Part shown: positions 48,201-56,047 of the stretch, in pieces
How the letters are laid out: each line of letters opens with the position of its first letter
How positions within the stretch are numbered: the stretch's first letter is position 1
Source: an uncultured Chlorobiaceae bacterium
GTDB taxonomy: Bacteria; Bacteroidota; Chlorobiia; Chlorobiales; Chlorobiaceae
Direction of reading: 5' to 3'
Assembly: GCA_903822595.1 (NCBI GenBank)
Contig: CAIJPS010000083.1
Location: 1 to 64,000, forward strand
DNA: 64,000 bases
The notes under the pieces: model-generated
Told to the model about the DNA's origin: nothing
Seen by the model: only the letters and a program-made list of their open reading frames with translations
Databases searched by the model: none
Made by a program: the position numbers and the translations under genes

Positions 48201-51047
48201 ATCCCGAACCATCTGAAGCGAAGAGTCGATAACATCCACGTCAGACCTGGCTGAATCATGCTCCATAACCACAGCTTTAAACCCTGAACGATCAATGATG
48301 TTGATCAATGCAGCACGGTGCTCCTTCAGGTCGGTGAAGGTGCTCGAAACCATAACTCCCTTGAAATCACGCGGCATAGTGGATGTATCATTTGGCATCA
48401 AATCCATGAAACGCCTGAATTCTGAAGTGCCTTCAGCGTATGGGTTTGCAAAAATGGTACGAATGACTTCGGTCAGTTTATCGGAGCTTTCAGGCGCTGA
48501 TTCAGTCAGGTCAAGCAGAAATGTGGTGGCTTCGGGATTGACAGGGCCATAGCTCAGAGCTTTTGCGAAATGACCTTCCTGAAGGGCGCGAAAAAGTGCT
48601 CGGGCAAAAAAGAATTCAAGGAGGCTTCGATGTGAAAAACGATAATAGCCGTCAGCGCTGCGCACAAGAAAAGCAGCAGTACCCAGTTCAAGGTCAACAA
48701 GCTCACTGTCGAGGCTGGGGGCAAGTCCGCCTTCACGATGCAACAATACTGCAAGATCAGTGTAATGGATCTCGTTGCGTAGCCGGTTCCAAAGCTCACA
48801 GGCCATGCGCTCAAGCAAGTCGATGATATGCTCAACGTTAACCACGCTCTGGCGCAAGCAAATGGTGTTCAAGCAGCTGGTAGTATAGGTCAGGTAGAGC
48901 GAACCTGTGCTCACGCTCTCTCCCTCTTTTATCAGATCAGGGAGAGAGGCGACAATCATGTCGAGAAACCGGGGTGTTGAGGCGATTTCACGAAGGCCAT
49001 ATCTCTCTTCGATAAACCGCCGCGCCTGATCACCCTCAACAATGCCGAGGCGCTTTTGCAAGTACTCGGCAATCTGCTCCTTTGTGAAAACGGGCAAAGT
49101 ATCAAGCGTAGCATCAAAGGCACGTGCAGCCTTGCCCAGAGCTGAATCCGCTTCGAAGAGCTTGTCGCCACCCTGCACGGCTTGCCTGGCACTGCTGTTG
49201 TCGCGGAAAAAATGGCTGCGGGAGGTGATGAGCACCCGGTTGCCGCGTGAATTGCGGCCAGGGTTGGCGGTTGGGCGCACCAGTTGGCGGAACTGCTCTT
49301 CAATGCTGCGTCCGGCTTGTGCCACGCCCATTTCATCGAAACTGTCGAGCAGGAGCACTACCCGGCCCGCTTCGAGCAGGTGCAGCACGATTTCGGGATT
49401 GAGTACAGTTCGCAGTTCGGTTTCGAGATGCTCGCGAATCAGGCTTTCAAGCGAAATGGCATTGGGAAACTGACTCAGGTTGATTTCGATCGGAATCGGG
49501 CTTTCGGGATCGTTTTCGCAGTTTCGGGCCAGTTCGTAAGCAAATCGCTCAACCAAGGTGCTTTTGCCGGTACCATAATCGCCGAGCACCAGCCACAACC
49601 GGCTTCCCGCTCCCGAAACCCATTCGAGTGCATGAGGCAACATCGGCATCGGCTTTTCATCAGCCTGCTTTTCAAAAATCAGATATTGATCGACATAGTT
49701 GCCTGCAAGTGCGCTTGCTTCATAGCGCTGACGAATGCGGGCAAGGTAGGGTGAAAAGTCGAAGAGACTGCGTTCCAGTTCATCGTATGCAAACGCCTGA
49801 ATTTTCTGCTCCTGCGCAAAGCTTCGGGCAGCAGGGCCGAAATCGCTTGCAGCAACCACCATGCCACGAGCCTGCATCTCTTTGGCAGTCGGGCCATCGA
49901 GCCAGGTTTTGAAGATCTGCACGGTCTCTTTCGGAATGACGCTTTGATGATCCTTGCATTCAACCAGATAGAGCTCTTCACGCCCGAAATCGGCACGTTT
50001 GCGTGCGACAAGATCGACGCGGTTGCTGTCGATCAACTGCTCGCGCTCGACAGTGTAGCCAAGCAGACGCAAAAGATGGGCAACTCGCTCCTCGAAACGT
50101 TTGCCTTGCTCATGACGATCTTTTTTGCGGCGGATGACCAGATCAGGACGGGTGTCGTCGCTGCGTTGAGCCGCTTGTGTTTCAGCAATAACCTGCTGGC
50201 GCACCCTGTCGATGCGACGTTCCAGGTCGATATAGGCTTTGGCTACCGGAGTATAGGGGCGTGTTGCTGCATAAAGCTCTTCGGTGAAAAGCAGGCGCTG
50301 ATCAAAAGGGATGGTGACCAGTTCTGTAGGGGCCAGGCCAAAGGCCTCTTTCCAGATCACCTCTCCCTTGGCTCGCAAATCGAGTTCATCAGCAATCGGT
50401 GAGGCAACCAGCAACCGGGTCAGGGGCGGCAGCACACCCCGTGCGGCAATGCGCCCCTCGCTGGCTGGTTGAAGGGCTTGCCAGACATGGGCAAGTCCCC
50501 TGGTATTCTGCCTGCCGTAGTTGCCAACAAGAACAGTGGCGTGTGGCAGCAGGGCGGCAAGCAGACCGCCGATGTCGGTGATGCCAGTACGCGAATCGAG
50601 CAGTACCGTTTCAAAGCCGGCCTTGCCGAAGGCATCAAGGATACTGCGAAAGAGTGCGAGGCCGCTGTCGAGGTCGCGAACCAGAAAATCGTCCCAGCGG
50701 ATGCTCTGGAAAAGTCCGGCAAAGTCCTTGTTGTCGCCATAAGCAGGCAAGATGAAGAGGCGATCCTGCTCTGGCGTCTGGCAAGCGAGTTTCAGAAGTT
50801 TGCCGAAATCAGCTTTGTTCGATGCTTTTCCAGACTCCTGCCACGAAATCATCCATTCAAAAAAACCCTCTTTGAGCGGTTTTGATGGTGTCAACCCCGG
50901 GATATTGTGCAGCCCGGGCGCTTCGATATCAAGATCCCACAGCAGCGTTTTGCCGCGCCGGGCGCAAAGAACACCGATATTGGCGGCAAGCAGGCTGCGC
51001 CCGACTCCGCCCTTGTAGCTGTAGAAAGTGACAGTGAAGGGGGTCAT
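45249..51047 (-). CDS. Giant multidomain conflict protein: KGGVGR ATPase, Mrr-like nuclease, NACHT, DUF4062, NACHT, FGE
   Basis: A single 1932-residue reading frame. Residues 1-290: ParA-like ATPase with the KGGVGRS loop (12-18). Residues 305-435: Mrr/PD-(D/E)xK-like nuclease, with Asp345 in NRVDLVARK and Glu363/Lys365 in VECKD. Residues 480-830: NACHT NTPase, Walker A GDYGTGKST (489-497) and Walker B VVLLLDSFDE. Residues 895-1060: DUF4062 (VMVSSTFTDLKEHR). Residues 1165-1500: second NACHT, GDPGSGKTT (1172-1180) and LVLLDGLDE. A helical region leads to an FGE-sulfatase/C-lectin fold (1675-1927). The likely role is a self-assembling sensor-effector in anti-phage or self-non-self defence (inference). 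It overlaps the upstream regulator by four bases. Confidence 0.88.
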   Translation of the reverse strand: MTPFTVTFYSYKGGVGRSLLAANIGVLCARRGKTLLWDLDIEAPGLHNIPGLTPSKPLKEGFFEWMISWQESGKASNKADFGKLLKLACQTPEQDRLFILPAYGDNKDFAGLFQSIRWDDFLVRDLDSGLALFRSILDAFGKAGFETVLLDSRTGITDIGGLLAALLPHATVLVGNYGRQNTRGLAHVWQALQPASEGRIAARGVLPPLTRLLVASPIADELDLRAKGEVIWKEAFGLAPTELVTIPFDQRLLFTEELYAATRPYTPVAKAYIDLERRIDRVRQQVIAETQAAQRSDDTRPDLVIRRKKDRHEQGKRFEERVAHLLRLLGYTVEREQLIDSNRVDLVARKRADFGREELYLVECKDHQSVIPKETVQIFKTWLDGPTAKEMQARGMVVAASDFGPAARSFAQEQKIQAFAYDELERSLFDFSPYLARIRQRYEASALAGNYVDQYLIFEKQADEKPMPMLPHALEWVSGAGSRLWLVLGDYGTGKSTLVERFAYELARNCENDPESPIPIEINLSQFPNAISLESLIREHLETELRTVLNPEIVLHLLEAGRVVLLLDSFDEMGVAQAGRSIEEQFRQLVRPTANPGRNSRGNRVLITSRSHFFRDNSSARQAVQGGDKLFEADSALGKAARAFDATLDTLPVFTKEQIAEYLQKRLGIVEGDQARRFIEERYGLREIASTPRFLDMIVASLPDLIKEGESVSTGSLYLTYTTSCLNTICLRQSVVNVEHIIDLLERMACELWNRLRNEIHYTDLAVLLHREGGLAPSLDSELVDLELGTAAFLVRSADGYYRFSHRSLLEFFFARALFRALQEGHFAKALSYGPVNPEATTFLLDLTESAPESSDKLTEVIRTIFANPYAEGTSEFRRFMDLMPNDTSTMPRDFKGVMVSSTFTDLKEHRAALINIIDRSGFKAVVMEHDSARSDVDVIDSSLQMVRDSAAYILLISHKYGQTPVCTSRNPGKLSITELEFNEAVRLRRPILLFIMGDNHVIKKSDIEKDPEKEAWLNAFRERAKKMEPDSAVHRVYAEFNNLEEFKEKVAKAIFDLRLVFHKPDTEHPGGKGTTILVDKKYKVYRECYQTILKEELGYIRMLGLPGVESIKVNLNNDTFVPLRLSDSHERVGSVSKESDLQGSEHILSPDEIMKQAFHDRRGRRMLLVIGDPGSGKTTLLKYYALCALEEYTKLGFSAPVNVFYLPLRDLVRDKEGRCTEKLPATLAAWSEKHHQTIDAKVFKDWLNNENSLVLLDGLDEISNTNERREACWWIDNAFSGFSKAFFVVTSRATGYRKDEGIELSSEYERADVQDFTVKQQERFLGNWFRAAFMNEPCEKGVDEEKWQERQKAEAEKRTTTIVAHLKAEKNKGLRQLAAIPMILQIMAILWKDRDYMPESRVKLYESALDYLLEFRDKRRNIKPLLSAIDARQVLGPVSLWMQQRLKKDEAARADMYTAMLESLDTLDTPPTAEIFCDYLVKRAGLLVETAGKEYLFRHKSFREYLAGVQLKEDRPYEHLNTLVANFGDDWWEEPLRFFIASVDARVFDAFMAKLFDSPQSEEMTPKQQLLLLTIIEEAKGKKIDALCKKLLEPATTTSRQRVILDCLKAINKPASLGALLEFREKKLARENRDIINRTEEVIFALGGQPLTSKAEKSISGKPASFHNPNEQNAEYILIPGGSYIYSVTEKEERVEDLYVAKYLVTNRLYRLFIASLQQEGSSAKTLSAELKTIAKNSSWGEEFGNFLKEGKNNLATLFRSRYDEERKFGGEDQPVVGITWYAAQAYCLWLSLFETDKPPYRLPTEIEWEWAAGGKRGTTAEKVRNYPWSDEKGKPGSTLANFNQTIGATTPVGNYPDGATPEGLYDMAGNAWEWMDSKYAKDTSARALRGGSWYGNPDYLRCAARYSGGHPANWLDSFGFRVVRSSPFSS
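45276..45383 (-). other. Candidate DGR variable repeat in the FGE domain
   Basis: Between the constant RALRGGSW and GFRVV codons lie TAC GGT AAT, GAT TAT, TAC AGC GGC GGT CAT, AAC, CTC GAC AGT TTC: nearly every variable position ends in C or T. That matches AAC/AAT template codons altered at their adenines. The same C-terminal loop varies naturally between FGE proteins, so the pattern is suggestive only. Confidence 0.45.
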
Positions 51048-51706
51048 GCTGCATCGTTCAAGTTTCGAATTTTCAAATGCGATTGAATCGTGGCGTCTGT
51101 TGAGAATAACCCTCGAAAACCTGTCACGGGTGCAGCCGTCTTTGGCGCTGCGCTTGTAGCATGCTTCCTCCCGCTCTCAGTGAGTTGCAAAAGAATATCA
51201 CGGCCATGTTTCCGCTTGGTTACCAAGCCGCTTGATTCGAGATTCCCGATAAGCTGAGTGACTCGCCCCGCACTGACTCCAAGTTTTTTAATAAGATCCA
51301 GTTGGGGGAGTTCACGATTTCCTGTTTCGAGAAGCAATTGCAGGATTTCCGGAACATGACGGCGTTTCAGTTGTGTCTCAGGATCGGCATGGGCAAGATT
51401 GAGTCGCCTCGCTTCAAGCATATCACTCGCCTCCTGCCATCGGTATATGAACTCTTCAGGAAGCGATGCTGGCGAATTTGCCCCGTTAAGAGCTCGATGA
51501 ATAAGACGTTGCATTTCAGATATACCTTCGCGATCGTTGGGTCGCGCAATTGCATCCATTGACCAGACGGTAATCAACAGATTGGCCATATCCAGAGCCT
51601 GTTCATCCCATTTTTCAAGTGTCCTAATGGCTTCAAAGAGTTCGGGTGGTGTAGAGCGATCGACAAACAGTATAGGATCGCTGGCATGAAGATCGAGTGT
51701 GCTCAT
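51044..51706 (-). CDS. Winged-helix (MarR-like) regulator of the conflict operon
   Basis: A 220-residue protein with a C-terminal winged-helix domain (PQLDLIKKLGVSAGRVTQLI, then SSGLVTKRKHGRDILLQLTE). Its N-terminal 100 residues are helical, with no recognised domain. Its stop codon overlaps the start of the 1932-residue gene (ATGA), which indicates translational coupling. It could repress the operon or act as a partner in signalling. Confidence 0.8.
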   Translation of the reverse strand: MSTLDLHASDPILFVDRSTPPELFEAIRTLEKWDEQALDMANLLITVWSMDAIARPNDREGISEMQRLIHRALNGANSPASLPEEFIYRWQEASDMLEARRLNLAHADPETQLKRRHVPEILQLLLETGNRELPQLDLIKKLGVSAGRVTQLIGNLESSGLVTKRKHGRDILLQLTESGRKHATSAAPKTAAPVTGFRGLFSTDATIQSHLKIRNLNDAA

Positions 51707-51790
51707 GAGAGTATTTCTAAATTATCCTAAACCTTTTCAGTTGGAATTAATTTAACATTATTTAGCTATTAAAAAATTCCTGCCTTCATA

Positions 51791-53077
51791 TCAGCTCAAG
51801 TCAACCAGCGTAAAATGGTCGAATTCATCCCTGGTTACAGAGACGATAACCAGATCTTCTTTACACTCAACAAATTTCTGGTGCTGCACAAACCCGCGCA
51901 CTGGAGTTGAACCAGCAGGCAGTTCCTGATTGGCGACAGCCACAATTGTTCCGAGCGTATCGTGCATTGTTTTTGCTGTCGCCTTATGTGGATTAAGTTT
52001 ATCGGTCATGCTCGGAACAAGCAGCCAGTCAAGCGGCAGAGAAGCCAACACCATGGCAGGTTCGCCTTCAAAAAAATCTTTGCAGATCGCCATGGCCATC
52101 AGTCCGATTGGTGTAAACAAGCAGGTAAAATGATTCGGAGCACATTCTATACCCTCCTTTCGCTTGTTAAAGGTAACCGATTTGCGCTTATCGCAGCCAA
52201 ACAGGAGTGTGCCGTCCAGCCCAAGCATTGCCTCAGCATGATTTCGCCACCCTTTTTCGACCTGCTCATGGAAGCTGCCGAGAACAATGAGTGGAACCGA
52301 GAGGGAATGCTTTTCACCATTTTTTCTGTGCAATTGCTGAAGCTCTGAAACGATTCGGGATCTGATATCGGGAGTGATTGTAAGCTCTGGCATCACAAGG
52401 ATGTGAGCGTTTCGTTTTTTTGCTTCACTGATATGGTGTAGAGCCGATGCAAAACGCGTTTCAGTGTCACTGATCTCATTGCAGATGAAGTGCGAGGGCT
52501 TCTTGTCAGAAACATTCGGCCTCACTCCGTCATCAAAATGAACGACGGCAATTCTGATCGTTGTTGCAGAAAAATGATTTGCAAGCCAATCATGGTAGCC
52601 CCTCGGTATTCCAACCACATTGACAGGAATCTTTTGAGGGTTATTGTGCGGTACCACTCTGTAATGCTTCAACCAATAGGCAATATTGCCAAATTGCAAG
52701 CGCTTTCCACCCCCGCACGATTCAGATTTTTGATAAATTGGCAGCATCCAGACCTGACCTTCACCATCATCAATACGTAAATTCCGTAAATAACCATAAG
52801 ATTTCGGGTTAATACGAACGCAAAAATCGTCAAGAGCCCCAAGCCACAGCAACGGATCATTGTTGACCTCTTCGGACGTGATCGTTGATTCTTTATTGTC
52901 GATGCTTTCGATGCGATCTATGGCATCCATGAGCATCAATTCATCCTTTTCATGCTGGTTTTCCCAATCGTCAAGAACCCGTCGACCATCAATAGTTGGC
53001 GAACCCGCAAGTCGACACAGGCGGGCAAGAGCCTGGCGGTAACTTTTGGCATTGATAAATTCAGCTACCTTTTCCAT
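51791..53077 (-). CDS. Nitrilase/CN-hydrolase-superfamily protein of the conflict operon
   Basis: A 428-residue protein whose C-terminal 250 residues have the nitrilase fold. The catalytic triad is visible as Glu231 (VMPELTITP), Lys297 or Lys299 (CDKRKSVTF) and Cys332 (MAICKDFFEG). The first 170 residues are an extra domain I do not recognise (RALARLCRLAGSP, WLGALDDFCVRINPKSYGY). It is the first gene of the three-gene reverse-strand set and is unlike housekeeping nitrilases in domain order. Its substrate is unknown; hydrolysis of a signalling amide or a nucleotide is possible. Confidence 0.8.
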   Translation of the reverse strand: MEKVAEFINAKSYRQALARLCRLAGSPTIDGRRVLDDWENQHEKDELMLMDAIDRIESIDNKESTITSEEVNNDPLLWLGALDDFCVRINPKSYGYLRNLRIDDGEGQVWMLPIYQKSESCGGGKRLQFGNIAYWLKHYRVVPHNNPQKIPVNVVGIPRGYHDWLANHFSATTIRIAVVHFDDGVRPNVSDKKPSHFICNEISDTETRFASALHHISEAKKRNAHILVMPELTITPDIRSRIVSELQQLHRKNGEKHSLSVPLIVLGSFHEQVEKGWRNHAEAMLGLDGTLLFGCDKRKSVTFNKRKEGIECAPNHFTCLFTPIGLMAMAICKDFFEGEPAMVLASLPLDWLLVPSMTDKLNPHKATAKTMHDTLGTIVAVANQELPAGSTPVRGFVQHQKFVECKEDLVIVSVTRDEFDHFTLVDLS

Positions 53078-53265
53078 ACTTGAGCTTCACCTGTTATTCT
53101 GGCAGAGCTGGAAAATATTGACGTCATTCCGGCGTTGATAGCACAACCAAGCCAGATGATTGCGACAGAAGAGTATCTGCTCAGGTTACAAAGTTTTTCC
53201 TTTCTTAACAACCATCATTTTCACTCGCAAATGATTTTCTGCACGTCAATAAGGTTTCTATATTA

Positions 53266-53284
53266 ATCCGGAATCGTTCCGGAT
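53266..53284. repeat. Inverted repeat upstream of menH
   Basis: ATCCGGAA TCG TTCCGGAT: 8-base arms with a 3-base spacer, 40 bases before menH. It could be an operator or a small terminator hairpin at the island boundary. Confidence 0.45.
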
Positions 53285-53323
53285 GACCACCGTAAAAAGG
53301 TACAGCAATCTGTCAACAATATT

Positions 53324-54154
53324 ATGGCCATAACAACAAGTTCCAGGAGTGAGACCCCACTTGAAACGGAAAGCGTAAGCGATGCTTCCCTCCCCCGCAT
53401 CCTCTTTCTGCACGGATTCCTCGGTTCAGGCAGCGACTGGGTTCCAATCGCCCGGCAGCTTGAAAATGATTACTGCTGCATTCTGGTTGACCTGCCCGGT
53501 CACGGAGAGAGCGACATAGAGGCAAACGGCAACCCTGACCTTTTTTTTACCGAAACTGTTGATGCACTGGCGGAGGAACTGAGCCGCTCGGCAGCTCCCG
53601 AACCCTGCTTTCTTGTCGGCTATTCAATGGGTGGCAGAATTGCCCTTTCTCTGGCACTGCGCTACCCGGAACTCTTTGAAAAAGCGATTATTGTCTCTGC
53701 CTCCCCCGGCCTCAGAACTGAAGAGGAGCGCCTCAGCCGCCGGGAGAGCGACGAGGGTATTGCTCGGAAAATCGAAAAAAACTTTGAGGGATTCATTCAG
53801 GCGTGGTATGATCAGCCGCTCTTTGCGACACTGAAAAGCCATCCGCTGTTCCAGGAGGTTGAGCGCGAACGAAAAATAAACAATCCCGAGAACCTCGCTG
53901 CGGCTCTCAGGCTGCTCGGCACCGGGCGCCAGCCCTCATTATGGGAGGAACTGAAAAAAAACAGGGTGCCGATACAATTTTTAGCCGGTGAAAAAGACCT
54001 GAAATTCGTTGAGATTGGCCACCAAATGGTTAATTTATGCACTGAATCCAAGCTTGAGATTTTTCCCGGCTGCGGCCACACGCTGCACATTGAAAACAGG
54101 GAATTGTTTCTTGACTGCATAAAAACATTTTTCAACAAGCATCAACCATCCTGA
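53324..54154 (+). CDS. menH: 2-succinyl-6-hydroxy-2,4-cyclohexadiene-1-carboxylate synthase (MenH-like)
   Basis: Alpha/beta hydrolase that eliminates pyruvate from SEPHCHC in menaquinone synthesis. The conserved segments are [30 protein letters not shown], nucleophile Ser in [16 protein letters not shown] and the C-terminal [14 protein letters not shown] with the catalytic His. The start at 53324 follows a TATT-rich stretch; about 24 residues precede the core. Start context and position in the men cluster support the assignment over other hydrolases. Confidence 0.9.
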   Translation: MAITTSSRSETPLETESVSDASLPRILFLHGFLGSGSDWVPIARQLENDYCCILVDLPGHGESDIEANGNPDLFFTETVDALAEELSRSAAPEPCFLVGYSMGGRIALSLALRYPELFEKAIIVSASPGLRTEEERLSRRESDEGIARKIEKNFEGFIQAWYDQPLFATLKSHPLFQEVERERKINNPENLAAALRLLGTGRQPSLWEELKKNRVPIQFLAGEKDLKFVEIGHQMVNLCTESKLEIFPGCGHTLHIENRELFLDCIKTFFNKHQPS

Positions 54155-54155
54155 T

Positions 54156-54977
54156 ATGAGTGCTGTAAACTGGATACCCGAAGGTGACTTTACCGACATT
54201 CTCTACCATAAGGCAGAAGGCATTGCAAAAATCACCATCAACCGGCCGGAGGTGCGAAACGCGTTTCGTCCCCAGACGGTTGACGAGATGATCGAGGCCC
54301 TTCAAGATGCAAGAAATGACAGTTCAATTGGGGTTGTCATTCTAACCGGCCAGGGCGATCTGGCCTTCTGCTCGGGCGGCGACCAGAAAATCAGGGGTAA
54401 CGCCGGCTATGCTGACGGCAAAGGAGTCAACAAGCTCAACGTCCTCGATTTCCAGCGCGATATCCGTACCTGTCCGAAACCGGTGATTGCCATGGTTGCG
54501 GGCTACTCCATCGGCGGCGGTCACGTGCTCCACATGCTCTGCGACCTCACCATTGCTGCTGAAAATGCCATCTTCGGCCAGACTGGCCCAAAAGTTGGTT
54601 CATTTGACGGCGGATGGGGTTCGAGCTACATGGCCCGGCTTGTCGGCCAGAAAAAGGCGCGCGAAATATGGTTCCTCTGCCGTCAGTACAATGCTGCAGA
54701 AGCGCTTGCCATGGGGCTGGTCAACACTGTTGTGCCGCTTGAGCGTCTCGAAGAGGAGACGGTGCAGTGGTGCCGTGAAATCCTTGCAAACTCTCCGCTT
54801 GCCATACGCTGTCTGAAATCGGCCCTCAATGCCGATTGTGACGGGCAGTCCGGCTTGCAGGAACTTGCCGGAAATGCCACCATGCTTTACTATATGAGTG
54901 AAGAGGGACAAGAGGGCAGAAACGCCTTTGTCGAAAAGCGGAAACCTGATTTCAGCAAATTTCCAAAAAGACCTTGA
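54156..54977 (+). CDS. menB: 1,4-dihydroxy-2-naphthoyl-CoA synthase
   Basis: Crotonase-fold enzyme that cyclises OSB-CoA to DHNA-CoA. The oxyanion and active-site regions are [40 protein letters not shown] and [20 protein letters not shown]; 273 residues is typical. The ATG at 54156 is one base past the menH stop, and the end overlaps menC. Confidence 0.96.
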   Translation: MSAVNWIPEGDFTDILYHKAEGIAKITINRPEVRNAFRPQTVDEMIEALQDARNDSSIGVVILTGQGDLAFCSGGDQKIRGNAGYADGKGVNKLNVLDFQRDIRTCPKPVIAMVAGYSIGGGHVLHMLCDLTIAAENAIFGQTGPKVGSFDGGWGSSYMARLVGQKKAREIWFLCRQYNAAEALAMGLVNTVVPLERLEEETVQWCREILANSPLAIRCLKSALNADCDGQSGLQELAGNATMLYYMSEEGQEGRNAFVEKRKPDFSKFPKRP

Positions 54978-56047
54978 AAGCGTCGCATCTCGTTATCTAT
55001 CGCTATACCATCCCTTTTACTGAACCAATAACGGTAAAAGGACAACGGCTTGTGCAACGGGAAGGTATTATCCTTGCACTGAAAAGTATGGAAGGGGAGC
55101 ACACCGCCTATGGTGAAATTGCTCCGCTTCCGGGACTGCACCGGGAAACCCTTCAGTCAGCAGAAGCGCAGCTTATAGACGTACTTTCAAAACACGATTT
55201 TGCCGCTCCCGGCATTTTGCCCGAAGAACTTTACCCTTCAGTACGGACAGGACTGGAGATGGCAATGATCAACCTTGAAGCCCTCACATCGGGAGTGCCT
55301 CCTCTCTTGTCGCTCCTGGGTCATGTCGCCGACCAGGTTCCACTCAATGCCCTGCTCTTCGGCAATACGGATCTGATCATGCAGCGGGCAGCAAAGTACT
55401 TCTCTCTTGGATACCGAACCTTCAAGCTTAAAGTTACAGCCAGTGACACTGCAAACGCCATCAGAAGCATCAATGCACTGCACCGCACTTATGCAGGGCG
55501 TATTGCACTGCGGCTTGATGCCAATCAGTCGCTCTCGCTTGACGAGGCGCTCGATTTTGCCGGAAACATCCCAAAGGGAAGCATTGCCTATATTGAGGAG
55601 CCACTGACAGAGGCCGAACTTATCGGCGAGTTTTACGCAAAAACAGCGATTCCCTCAGCTCTCGACGAAACCCTTTGGCAAAAACCGGAACTGCTCTTTC
55701 AAATTCCTGAAGCATCACTTTCTGCGCTGATACTGAAACCAAACCGGTTGGGTGGCATCTCTGCTGCGCGACAACTCGCACGGTACGCCCGGAAACACAA
55801 TCTGCTTGCTGTTTTCAGCTCAGCTTTCGAGAGCGGCATCAGCCTGAGTTTTTACACCTGGCTTGCAGCATCAACCGCTATAAAACCAGCCGCATGTGGT
55901 CTCGACACCTATCGTTATCTGCAACATGACCTGCTTGAAACCCCGTTTATGGCTGAAAATGCTCTTCTTGATGCCCGAAAAATCTACAAGGAAGGGGCGA
56001 ACGTCAAAGAGAACACTCTCAAGCGCACCTCACTATGGACATTATAG
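54974..56047 (+). CDS. menC: o-succinylbenzoate synthase
   Basis: Enolase-superfamily enzyme forming OSB from SHCHC. The active-site residues are visible in [10 protein letters not shown] (KxK), [13 protein letters not shown] (metal Asp), [12 protein letters not shown] (metal Glu), ALDETL and [20 protein letters not shown] (Lys). It starts at TTG 54974, overlapping the menB stop (TTGA), so translation is probably coupled. Length 357 is normal. The end overlaps menE by 13 bases. Confidence 0.92.
   Translation: MKASHLVIYRYTIPFTEPITVKGQRLVQREGIILALKSMEGEHTAYGEIAPLPGLHRETLQSAEAQLIDVLSKHDFAAPGILPEELYPSVRTGLEMAMINLEALTSGVPPLLSLLGHVADQVPLNALLFGNTDLIMQRAAKYFSLGYRTFKLKVTASDTANAIRSINALHRTYAGRIALRLDANQSLSLDEALDFAGNIPKGSIAYIEEPLTEAELIGEFYAKTAIPSALDETLWQKPELLFQIPEASLSALILKPNRLGGISAARQLARYARKHNLLAVFSSAFESGISLSFYTWLAASTAIKPAACGLDTYRYLQHDLLETPFMAENALLDARKIYKEGANVKENTLKRTSLWTL

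Noticed and set aside
53085-53265. Open plus-strand frame of about 50 codons before menH
   Set aside because: It has no start codon near its 5' end, no recognisable similarity and ends in an AT-rich stretch; chance or island edge sequence is more likely.
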